From: Hygrophila difformis
Lineage: Eukaryota; Streptophyta; Magnoliopsida; Lamiales; Acanthaceae
DNA length: 64,000 bases
Assembly: GCA_030278955.1 (NCBI GenBank)
Contig: JAOANR010000001.1
Coordinates: forward strand, 5,692,874 to 5,756,873
Reading direction: 5' to 3'
In this document: piece by piece, positions 31,107 through 42,575 of the stretch
Numbering within the stretch: the first letter of the stretch is position 1
Layout: each line of letters starts with the position of its first letter
Translations under genes and position numbers: made by a program
The notes under the pieces: model-generated
Told to the model about the DNA's origin: nothing
Database searches by the model: none
The model's input: only the letters and a program-made list of their open reading frames with translations

Positions 31107-34100
31107 TCACTCGTTGTGAACTGATCCATGATTCCATGGATTAGTGCTTGCGTTATTAAAAAGAGTATTCATCTACAAATCACAACAACAACAATAAATT
31201 CATTAATGTTAGCAAAAACAAAAATCATAAAAATATACGAGACACATTAATTTCTTGAATCCAGAGAACTCACCTGCTGGTTACAGTACACTTGGTCCGG
31301 GAAAACTGCTTGAAACCCTCCATCATAGCCCATTCCCAATTCATGCTGCATAAGCAGAAAGTTCTGGGACGCGCCGCCATCCACGTAGGGAAAATCCGAG
31401 GCTTCCGGTATCTGATAACTTGTCGTAAAATTCGCATTGGTAGTGTTCCCATTTTGGACTCCATAAACAAAGGGCTCAGCAATGCCAAAGGTATATCCTT
31501 GTTGTGCCATGGTTAATGTCTCACTACTTTGAGGTATAGAGTAATTAGTACCGAGATCATCACTGGCAAATTGAGGATTATGACTAAAGTTGTAGTAATA
31601 ACTCTCATCTTGATTATTTTCACCAGAGTCGCGGGCTTGTCTTTGTTGAGCAATGGGTGCTTGTTGGTCATGAAAGGGCGAGTTATTGTTGTTTACTTGA
31701 GGCATAGATCCAAATTTCACAGTTTTCGACCTGGGCGCTTTGGTCCTCCGCGGCGTCAGCATCTTTATATAGGCTTGCTTGTTTTTCCTTTGGCTGGGAG
31801 GTATCCAATTTGCACTCCGACATTTCTGCAAAATAAAAAATTGCACATTTCATCCTATAATTTCACACTCGCCACTTGGAACAAGTTTAGGTTACCGAAC
31901 AAACCTGGAGATGACTTGCCACTTGCATTCTGGTAAGGCCAGGCACATTCATGAGTTCAAGAATGTCTTTTGGATAGCATCCTATTTTTCAACCAAAATC
32001 GATCATGTATGCAAATCAAACTTGTAACAGTGAATAGCAATACACTTAAAACCCTAAAAAAAATCACAATAACTTTTGAATCAAAACTGAATTATTTTTC
32101 TGGCTCGGATATGTATAAGATAAGAAGTAAGAAAGAGTAGTTACTTCCTTCTCCAAGTTGGGCTGCCGCATTCATAAATTTCTGGTGAAGTTCAGGAGTC
32201 CACTCGGTCCAAACCTTTCTTTTGAACATAGTAGCATTATTATCATCCTCCTGCTGTAAGGCTTTGGAGTCCCATGTATCCTTTGTTTCCCCATCATTTA
32301 TGAAACCATTGCCGTTATCATTATTGGAAAATTTCTCCATGAACTCATTTCCTAGATCTACTTGTGTGGCATTACTGTACTCTGGGAAATTTCTACACAA
32401 ATCCTTGTCTTTAGCTCCTCGCACTTTCTTCCTCACCACATGTTGCCATAGATTCTCGAACTTCTCCCTAGCAACTGGTTTTTTGATACAGAGATAGGCT
32501 CCTAACTCCAGAGCCCTAATTGTGATGGAATGATCGTCGTCATTGTCATCACACAACACTACAATAATATATTCAAATTAATAATTAATAACGAATGATA
32601 TGGTGATTCTCTATTTTTATTAGTAAATAAAATAAAACTATTTTAGATACGCGTTAGGGTTTCATAATATAAAATTGAATCAAGAAAAATTAGGGTTATT
32701 TACCTAGCAGCTAGCAGTTAGCCCAATTAGGTAAGTCCAGTATGTTGAATAAATGAATTCCGATTAGATTAATTAAAATCCTTATACACACACAAGACAG
32801 TATTTTTTTTTAATAATAAAAAAAGAACATTAGTTTTGGACATTTCTATAATCCAAGAAGAAAGAGGATCAAAATGCTAAATACAAATTACAAGTCCAAA
32901 AATGCATTTATCGATATGAATTACTTGGACAATAATGGAAAATTCTTTATTTCTCGTTAAAATTTTAGATAATCAAAAAGTACCATCAAGCAATACTCAC
33001 ATATCATAAGAAAGTCCATATGAGTTGTCGCTTGTAGAAGATATAATGTGCATGATTCTAGTATATTCACGTTCGCCATTAACACATCATAATGAAAGTT
33101 CTCCTCTGATAAAAGTGACAAAGCATCGGATGCTTGCTCGACCGCAGTAACTGAAAAAAAAAAAAAAAAAAACCACAAGAAAGATTAAGAGAATCTATAT
33201 AATAAATCCTGAATACTTTTTGGCATGTGCAGACTATATTGTCCTTTTCCAAAATAACTCAATCATTTTAATTTTAAGGGTTAATCAGTAATTATACCAT
33301 CATTTTATAGATCAACGGACCTAAAAAAGACACATCAGCGCTGATTAATCATCAAGATACACGTCAGCGTTGATTAATTCTACCTACGCCATGTCATCAA
33401 CTTTTAATACTATATTTAGATCATAAATCTATGGATCTATATATTATAAACAAATCTTTAAAAATCTTTCTATATTTTCAATAGATATAAATGATAAACA
33501 AATTATAATATATTTGATGGTTAATAAATATTTAATTAAACATATACTTCTCTATTAGAAATTCTTTAACTGAATATATATATATCCAATATATATTATA
33601 ATAGTTGTACTAAATTTTGAGCCTAAAGTATTTTTTTTTTCGATAGGCACAATTATTTCTATCCATGTACTTTTTTTAAAAATTTAATTAAACATATACT
33701 TAAATTTAATTAAACATATACTTAAATATAATAGTTGTACTTTTAATTCTTTATTTTTTTTTCGATAGGCAAAATCTATATATTCTTCAATTTAATTAAA
33801 CATATATATTTTTTTTTGCCTAAAGTATTATAATAAGTATAAATCTTAATCAATATAATAAATTAAAAATTTAATTATTTCTAACCATATTTTTGTTAAT
33901 TTATCAAAATATATATTTAAAAGAAATTATTCTGCTATAGAAGATTTTATTTAAATTTTAATCCTAATTTGTGGCATCGGGTATAATTGGGAATTTAATC
34001 TTCTATACCATAATAAATCATGGAACTATTTTTTTGTGCTGCTTATATTAGTCCTTTAAGTTATAATTAATCTGTTTATAAGAATAATATATTATGGTTT

Positions 34101-36171
34101 CAAAAAGTAATTTAACCTCAAAGGTATGCATATCTATCATAAAGATGCATATCAGTTTAGAAGGTAAAATCACTTCATTTTAAAATTCAATTACAGTAGG
34201 ATTGCAATATATTGATCTCTCCTAAATCATGTAATCATATTTTTATTGTGCTCCATGTATTAACCTTTTAAGTTATAATTAATCTCTTTATAAAAATTAT
34301 ATATTATGGGTTCAAACAGTAGTTTTACCTCGAAGATATGCATATATATTACTCCCTCCGTCCCACTAATTCCGTCTCATTTTTCTTTTTGGTCCGTCCC
34401 GTTACAATCGTCACATTTTCCTTTTTGAAAATAATTAAATATATTAATTACCAAACCCACTACCATCATATCACATTAATAAATAAATATATTAAAATTT
34501 CAAACACACAACTATCACATTACATATAAATAAATCAATTAAAAATTCAAATACATTACAATCACATCACATAAATTCCTAATTTACCCCCACTATAAAC
34601 ACTAATTTGCCCCTACATTAAATACTAAATATCCCCACGTAAAATACCATGTCAAAAAGAAGTGTGACACTATTAGTGGGATGGATGGAGTATAAAATAC
34701 TTATCAAAGATGTAGAAAGTAAAATCACTTCATCCTAGAATTTATTAAAAAAATTCATGACCGTATGATTGCAAATCTATCCATCCCCACCATTTACTCC
34801 TAATATTAGAAGATAATATAATAAATTTTGGAACTATAATTATATGGTGATACCTATATTGTTCTTTTAAATTATAACTAATTCTCTTTATATAAAATAT
34901 ATATTACGGGTTTAAACAATTAAAATACATAAAGAGATCTTTAAATAAATAAATATACTATTTTCACTAAAAATATTTAGGAGTACTAAAATTTAACTTT
35001 TTATTGAAAAAACTTTTGAAAAACTACATAATAATATAGATAAAAAAAAAAAGGTACTCCATCACAAAGAAAATTTCAATATATAATTTTGTTACATAAA
35101 AATCACCATCATAATAATGTATATATTGTATTATTAATATGGATATCATACCATATATATTCAATATTTGTATTATTGTAATCAACATGTTTTTTTTTTG
35201 CTGGTTATTAAGAGTGGGTTACAAAGTCGAATGTTTAATATATTTAAATATTTTAATTATACATATAATATTTATAATTCGAGGCGGTAATCTTAGTGAA
35301 TTAATTTTTTTATTGATATTATATTTTCTTTGTATACAAATTTGAATTTATCTTTGGTATGTATTAAGAAAAAAAATTAAACTTTTTCTTTAATTTTTTT
35401 TTCTTTTTTCATTTTGAAAAAAAAACGATAATAGAAACTATATCTTATAATTTTTTTTCATAAATATAATAAAATAACAAATTAATTGAGTTAATATTTG
35501 TTTGTATTAAAAATAAACTAATACCCGTACACAGAGCCCCGTACGCGGAGCGCGGGAGAAAAATCTAGTATATTAATTAAAATCGATGACAAAGATACTA
35601 AATAACAGATTTTTCTTAAAATCTATAGGTTGGGCATTCGATTCTCCACCCGGCCTTTATCCATCCTCTTTACTCCTTTGTAATTTGTGTGGTTGGGACT
35701 CCCACACACCTTTTGCCGACACATGAGTGTCAATGTTTACCAAAAAAAACTAGAAACTTAATATAATTGAGCTCGAAAATTTCACAACGTTGTTCTAAAA
35801 AGCCTTCGATCATGTTGTGCATGGAAAACTTGCAATAATATTTATCTCTATGAAATAAACGATTTCTCATTTCAGCCCCTTAAGTTTGTTGATTGAACAA
35901 ATCAGGGCATTATGATTTAAAAATTTACAAGTTTTGAACATAGATATACACCCACGTACAAGAAATAAACCTAATGCCCTGCACTAAAATGCACATGAAA
36001 TACTTTAATAATTGTTTCCTAGTCACAAAACAACATATACAACAATGAACAAAAATGAGAAGTATAATTCAAGATACCTTTGTAAGATAAGCTCTCGAGT
36101 GTGTCTTTAATTGTATTAAGATCGGTCCTGTCATGCTCAACGAGTAGTACGTGGATCACATGTGTCGCCAT
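31107..36171 (-). CDS. Type-B response-regulator-like transcription factor, copy 1
   Basis: Six exons on the minus strand: 36078-36171, 33001-33150, 32145-32558, 31905-31981, 31274-31825, 31107-31172. All are GT-AG; 450 residues. Residues about 5-120 are a receiver domain (HVIHVLLVEHDRTDL, KKPV) but degenerate. The acidic pocket reads EHD rather than DDD, and the phospho-acceptor Asp is replaced by Asn (VLMANVN), so phosphorelay control is unlikely. A GARP/MYB-like DNA-binding domain follows (KRKVWTEWTPELHQKFMNAA, ILELMNVPGLTRMQVASHLQ). The C-terminus is Asn/Gln-rich, as in activation regions. Known: type-B regulators act in cytokinin signalling in the nucleus; this divergent form is probably outside it. 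The final 22-codon exon is least certain; read-through would stop at 31247. Intron 1 is 2.9 kb, mostly Helitron. Confidence 0.85.
33194..35568 (+). mobile_element. Non-autonomous Helitron in intron 1 of response regulator copy 1
   Basis: The 5' end is A|TCTATATAATAAATCC (TC at 33194). The 3' end has a GC-rich hairpin (CCCGTACGCGGAGCGCGGG, about 35538-35556) followed by AGAAAAATCTAG ending at 35568, then T. Insertion between A and T without duplication, TC and CTAG ends and a subterminal hairpin are the Helitron hallmarks. No RepHel coding sequence was found, so it is non-autonomous. A Stowaway is nested at 34352. Its 5' end is about 40 bp from the acceptor of exon 2. Confidence 0.75.
34352..34690. 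mobile_element. Stowaway-type MITE nested in Helitron
   Basis: The ends CTCCCTCCGTCCCACTAAT and reversed CTCCATCCATCCCACTAAT, flanked by TA, enclose 339 bp of AT-rich DNA. It differs from the Stowaway family at 23355 and 47640. Confidence 0.85.
35629..35750 (+). mobile_element. 5'-truncated SINE
   Basis: Matches the SINE family from just before the B box (GCATTCGATTCTCC) to the 3' end (TTTTGCCGACACATGAGTGT) and a short A tail. No clear target duplication was seen. It lies in intron 1 of response regulator copy 1. Confidence 0.78.
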
Positions 36172-36593
36172 GATTTGGAACACAAAATTAATTAATGTGA
36201 TAAAATATTGCAATGTCCAACTTTCAAGCATAAGGGAGAAGGTTATTTATAGATAATTTCATCATGTAATAATAAGGCATTTAATTTATTATTGTTTTAG
36301 ATAATTTTGTAACGTTTTAGCTCTATAGTATCTAATCTATAGCCATCCTAATAATCATTACTTTGTTGGGGTGCAAAGTAAAAATTTTTTGTATATGATT
36401 AAGAAAATCATAACAATGTAATTGCATTATGCTTGCTAGCATTAAAAAATAAAGTACTTTACTTAAATACCGTTTAATTCTTATTATACTTTAATTTCTG
36501 TGGTTGTAAATGGATGCTTTATTGTATAAGAAACGTGATAATAAAAATAAAAAGTAATTTTTTTTTGTTATGAATAAGGTTAACTAACAAAGG

Positions 36594-36766
36594 GAATGAG
36601 ACTTGACCCAAGTGGTCATGTTCTCTGCCTTCTAACCATAGTTTGGGGGTTCGATTCCCTCCGGCCCCTATCCCTCCCCTTTCTTCCCCTTTGTAATTTG
36701 TGTGGTTTGGGCTCCCACACACATTTGCCGACACATAGGTGTCAATTTTTATCCAAAAATAATAAT
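36594..36766 (+). mobile_element. Full-length SINE upstream of response regulator copy 1
   Basis: It begins GAATGAGACTTGACCCAAGT, has the B box GGTTCGATTCC and ends TTGCCGACACATAGGTGTCA plus an A-rich tail. A 21-bp duplication with one mismatch flanks it (36573-36593 and 36767-36787). It lies about 420 bp upstream of the start codon of the minus-strand gene, in its promoter region. Confidence 0.9.
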
Positions 36767-36787
36767 AATAAGGTAAACTAACAAAGG

Positions 36788-37756
36788 TTTGGATATGTTT
36801 GGCAAAATTGTATCTAGCAAAAAAAAAAAGGATTTTGTAACATCACAAAAAGTACATATAAACGGATTTGAGCTTTACTTCTTCAAGTTAAAAGTCATGC
36901 ACAATTCGACTAAACTTTTATTTATATTACTATATACTCCCATATTCTAACAATTTATGTATTTAGTTAATTGTAAATTTAATAATTTACATATTTTTAC
37001 AAATAAAAATACACAATTAAGGTGAAAGTACTTAATTTGTTGCATGGTATTAAAATTTATCGCTTTATAATTTGTACATTTCGATGTAATTTTTATAGTG
37101 ATTATGATATTAAAATTTATCGCTTTAATTTGTTTGTTACATTATTGCGATGTAATTTTTATAGCAATTGTCTAGCTCATCATGTGTTGAGTACGTAATC
37201 TTTTTGGATAATTTTTCCCATACTTTCGATGACATTAATGTAATTAAGCAGTCAAACAATCAAAAGTCGAATTGGACCATGTATAGTTAATTATGGAGTT
37301 GTTTAGGTCTCTCCTCCATATATATAATAGTTGCAGAAGCAGTGTTGGTATTATAAAACTTAATATTCGTATTTTCTTCACAAATTCTTTTTATTAATGC
37401 GTGAAAACTAATCATTCTTAAGGGTAATTCTAATTTCGCCACTAAACACATGATTCTAATTCTTTCAGTGATGAATGGGCTCATGTTCTGTGTAGGCATA
37501 AATCTGTACTTAATTTTAAATACAAATGTACCCTAATGTGCAGAATTATCGATCTCCATTTTCTTTTTCTTTTTTTTAAATAAAAAAGTTTGGTAGCAAA
37601 TTTTTTAGAATAATAAAAGGTTTTAGATCTTTCATTAATTACATTTTGTCTCACTTTTTTGTCGGAGAAATTTGAGAGTCTACATATCCATTTGGTCATT
37701 GGTTTCTTAATTGGTTTTTAAATAGATTATGTACCTCGTAGTAAGGTGATTAATGA
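36788..37756. other. AT-rich spacer
   Basis: No gene or defined element recognised. A short local repeat (ATTAAAATTTATCGCTTTA) occurs near 37050 and 37110. Confidence 0.45.
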
Positions 37757-38441
37757 GTAGTGCTACTTGTACTCGACTCGGGATTCGGCACGAAAAAAAA
37801 CTCAACTCGTATTCGATTATCGCTACTCGACTCAAGCTCGAGCTTGTATCAAGTCAAGCTCGACTCGGGACTCGACTCGAGCATTTGAGCTTAATTCGAC
37901 TTGATAACATCTCTGACACACATTTTAATTAATCTTCATCTCATACTCCCTCACAGTCCACTCTATTTTCTATTAGAAAAGATGTCAAGATATTTAAAAT
38001 ATCTAAACGAGAAAAAATAGTCATTCTAAAAAATTAAAATATATTTTTAAAAAAATTTTAGTTCTATCATAATTGTACGATAACCAACACAATATTCAAG
38101 TATCAAATTAAATTGTGTCTTTCAGGCTATGGTTAAAACTCCAAAATCAAATATTAGAAAATAAAACAAAATTCAAACTTAAGCTACAGAATCAAGTTCG
38201 AGCTTAGCAAAAAAAATATTCGTGAACTACTTGAGCTCAAACTCGAAGTCGATGATACTCGTCTCGAACTCGAACTTGTATCTGATTCTCGCCGTGATAA
38301 ACTTCACCCTCGTTTGGTTCGATAGAATATGGGTGGATGGCAGGGTGTTTTTATACACTCGAATGGATCTTTGATGATACTCGAGCTCGAGCTCGAACTC
38401 AAATATCTTTTGTCAAGCTCAAGCTCAAGCTCAAGTATCAT
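37757..38441. mobile_element. Probable MITE with TCGAG-motif ends
   Basis: Both ends are dense in ACTCGA/GAGCTCGA motifs (37770-37890 and 38225-38440) around an AT-rich centre. This resembles hAT-like elements with motif-rich subterminal DNA. No exact termini or target duplication were found, so class and borders are uncertain. The last 70 bases form an inverted repeat. Confidence 0.4.
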
Positions 38442-38976
38442 GATTTGCCTTAGCTTCTTAATTAACTCCACGACCCTTAAAACTATTTTAAAAAATTCAA
38501 ATAGAAGATTTAATTTTGTATAATTCACTATTATATTTATAATTTCTTATTAATCATATTCCTTATTTATATACATCATACAGTTTATTATATTACTGTC
38601 TTCCCTTCATTAATTACTTAGGTGATGAATGATGATGCGCAAGGTGCTTTAATTTGAGGCTGTTGGTGGAAAATTTTCATTATACCCTACTTAAACTTCA
38701 GAAAATAAATAGTAAATAAATAAGAAGAAACTAAACATTAAAATAAATAACCCATAATCCCATATATGACTATAATACAATATATATAACTAAATTGATT
38801 ACAAAATAAGCTCAATAGTATGTTTATTTAATTTGCTAACATAGAGAGTACAGTATTACACATATGCAGGATGCAATAATAATTATTCAATTTCATTGTC
38901 TACTTTTTATAAATAGAATATCATATGAATGATTTTGATGTTTCTTCTCTCATGTTAGCCTCCAATTCATTCATCA

Positions 38977-41460
38977 TCAATCCCAAGCCCATTGACTCGC
39001 ACTCGGATTCATCATCCCAAAAGGCATATCCTATATACAAACATTAAGCAAACATGAATACATTTATATATAGTTGAAATAGCATATATCAATGTTGCAA
39101 TAAACCAAAGTGAATGCATTTTGTTCAGAGAACCTGGTACTGCAGTTGGTCGTCTTGAACATAACCATTATAGTCCATTCCAAACCCTAGCGTTGATGGC
39201 GAAAAATTCTGGATCATGCTCGAAAGTTCTAGGGCATTCTGGTCAGCGACACTGTCAATTTGGTTTGTAGATGAGTGTGTGGTGCAAGAATCGACTCTTT
39301 GGACACGATGCATTAAGGTTTGATCCAACCCTAAACCCTGAGTAGGTACCATGTAGGGTGTGTCATAATGTTCGGCCAAAGGGTAATTAGCATTGTCGAA
39401 GAGAAGATGGGAATCGTATGAATTGCCAGAACTCCCTTGAGGATCACACAAATTGCCAAAAGTTCCTTCATTGTTGTTGTTCATAATAGGATCTTTTTGT
39501 GTAGATGGATTGGTAGTGAGTTCTTGATCATTCTGAAGATGATGATGATCCACCCCTGAGTTATGAAATCCTTGAAAATCGTCGTTGCCTAACTCAAGGC
39601 GGGGCATGGATCCAAATCTAACTGTCTTCGACCTTGGAGCTTTGATCTTGTGTTGTGATGTCCTTCCCATGCCCGAAAATCTGGATTTTCTTTTGTTCGG
39701 AGGCATCCATTTTGCATTACGGCATTTCTACATAAAATTAGGAACAAATTGATCGATGAACAACGGGGCACGTTGGGTTATGAAGTACTATTGGCCATTG
39801 GTATTTTGTAAAGGATAGTTGTTGAAATTTAACTTCATAACAACACCACTACTACATACATTACATGTTGAATGTTTGTAGTGTCGTCCTTGTTGAAATT
39901 TAATTTCAACAATCACCTTTAAGGGAAAAAAAAAATGATGGTATATATCATCAAAACAAGGATATTATAGGAACGTACTTGAAGGTGACTTGCCACTTGC
40001 ATTCTTGTAAGCCCGGGTATATTCATCACTTCTAGAATCTCCTTTGGGTAGCATCCTACTTTCAACCAAAATTAATAAACTCTGTAAAATAATTAATTAA
40101 GATTCTACTCAACCATTATCATAAACGAATAAAAATAAATAAAACTAAAATAAATTAAAATTAAAGAGGGACTGGACTAATTACTTCCATCTCCAAGTTG
40201 GTTGACAGCGTCCATAAATTTCTCATGAAGTTCTTGAGTCCATTCTGTCCAAACCTTCCTTTTCACAAACCCATTATCGCCCTCCTCATTCTGTACTGAA
40301 GTTTCCAAACAATATGGATCATCCATCTCAACATTATTATTTTTATCAATCTGGCAGTTGTTTTCGATTACATTTTCTTCTTCATTTTCATCCGAAGCAA
40401 TGAATTCTAAGCCGCTGGCTGCTTTAGGTTTAGCCAATTTTTCTCTGGTCACATGTTGCCAAATAGACTCTATTGTCTCTTGGGAAACTGGTTTCTTTGT
40501 ACAAAGAAACGCCCCGTGCTCCAATGCCCACATCGTTGTAGCCACATTATTTTCCTCGCATGTCACTACATTTAAATAAAAATATAAATTGAACATGATG
40601 AATATATTATATATCGTCGATCAAAAAGGAAATTATTATAATTAGGGCAAAACCCCCATTTCGTGTCTAGTTATCGTTCACACATAATTTAAAAGTTAGG
40701 GTTTTCTGTTCCAAATGAAACTAGCTAATTAATACCCTTTTATCAACGAATCCAACTTATGTACAAAAATTGTAAAAAATTAAAATTCTGTAACTTTAAA
40801 GCAATACTCACAAATGGTAAGAATGCCCATTTGAGATGTCTCTTGCAGAAGAGGGAATGCATATGAGTGACATGAACTCACGTCTGCTATTACAACGTCA
40901 AACTGTGTCTTCTTCTTCGACAAAATTGATAAAGCAATGGAGATATATTTGACAGCAGTAACTGCAAGACAAAAATGATTTCAACAACGAATAATTAACC
41001 AATAATTAACTTGTACACACATGACAGTCAAAACTCCTCAGAATAATCATTCACACACAAATAATTTTATTTTTTTTAAATTCTACTTTAACTATTAATA
41101 ATTCTTTTACTACGATCCACATAATTCAATTTTAGAGCCTAGAACACATGAATTAGAACAAAAAAATTAGGAAAAGCAATCCTTTTTAGAATTCATCAAA
41201 ATCAAATTTCTATACTCAATCGTACTCAAGATTGTTTAAATTTAGTCTAATTTATTTTGGAATCTCTATAGTCCTACATATAATCTAACATAAATCTCGA
41301 TACCTTTATAGGAGAAGCGTTCCAACATGTTTAAAATTTCAGCATTGTCTTCTTCGTCGCGCTCGATAAGGAGAATGTGAATTTCATGGGGAGAGCATAA
41401 AGAATTATAATTCGAGGCATTATAATTGGGTGTACCTTCGAAAACCGAAGTACTCATCAT
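38977..41460 (-). CDS. Type-B response-regulator-like transcription factor, copy 2
   Basis: Six exons on the minus strand: 41304-41460, 40812-40961, 40185-40565, 39979-40055, 39134-39727, 38977-39030. All are GT-AG; 470 residues. The exon structure is the same as copy 1 (exons 2 and 4 are equal in length: 150 and 77 bp). The receiver is degenerate: the pocket reads ERD, and the Asp-like position is kept (VVIADVS) but the usual MPDMDG that follows is lost. The GARP domain reads KRKVWTEWTQELHEKFMDAV then ILEVMNIPGLTRMQVASHLQ. The C-terminus is Asn/Gln/His-rich. The tandem arrangement and shared structure show a local duplication followed by strong divergence. It probably acts as a phosphorylation-independent nuclear transcription factor. 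The last exon is tentative; without it the frame stops at 39125. Confidence 0.85.
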
Positions 41461-42575
41461 TTCCCTCGATCGATATACGTATATATGTAATATAGGGACA
41501 ACCAACCAATTATGTCGTAGCAAAGGAACTACAAGAATTAAAATGGAAAAACCTCTATTTAACTAGCTAGCAAGAAATTCTAAGTTCCAGAGAAAAGGGA
41601 ATATTATTCCGTACAACCTTATGGTCTATGGATGTGAAAGGTTATAGAAAGGGTTATTTATAGCCCAAACTTTCATGTCTAAGTAATTGATTTTATTTAA
41701 TTTTGTTTATTATATTTTTGTTCTTTTGGATGGTAGATTTTAGTATTTTTTTACATCTCGTAACGCTTGGCAATTATTACTCCTAAATAAAACACAAATA
41801 GCCTGTAGAAGTTTTACGTATGTACGTGCGTACTGTGGGGCCTATAGTTGACCAAAAGCTTATTAATTTTTTTAAAAAAATAAATAAATATTTAGGGTTG
41901 AATAGTTACAGCAAAATTTATGCACAAAATAAATAAGTAAAATACTACTGTACTTAGTTATATGAAGTACTTAGTGTAAGGTTGTTAGTATCTCGCTAAA
42001 TTAAGAGAATTTTTTTATTTGAGTATATGTTTAAAAAGTATTTCGTAATATATATATATATAATTGTAATTAAGAAAATAAGGACATGAATTTAAAATTT
42101 TAGTCTCTATGGGATAGAGTTTTGATGATGGAAATCCTGACTGATAATGATGGCACACCTTATTGTATTATTCAACTCTAAATCTATTTTTGAATAATAT
42201 TATGTATTATAAGATAATTTCATAATTATATACTGTAATTTAATATTTTACTAGTTATAATTATTATGCAACTCTTACCTGTTCAAATAACTGCTAAGTT
42301 GCAAGTAAGCAATTTAATGCTAAAGGTAATTACACTGATTATCGTTATTTTTTCATTAATAAAATTCATTATAGGGTTACATAAAGCTTAAACAGATTAA
42401 TTAAAGTTTATTGGATAATTATTTATAATTAATAGTAGCTTTTTATTTATAGATTTTGTTAGAAAAAAATAATTGCATTATCGTGATTTGTGTAAATTTA
42501 TTTTCAAGAAAACAAAATTATGACTTCATTATTTTTTTAAATAAATAATGAAATTTAAGAAAATGTATTTCATTA
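41461..42575. other. Upstream region of response regulator copy 2
   Basis: AT-rich and gene-free; it holds the promoter of the minus-strand gene. No defined regulatory site recognised. Confidence 0.5.
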
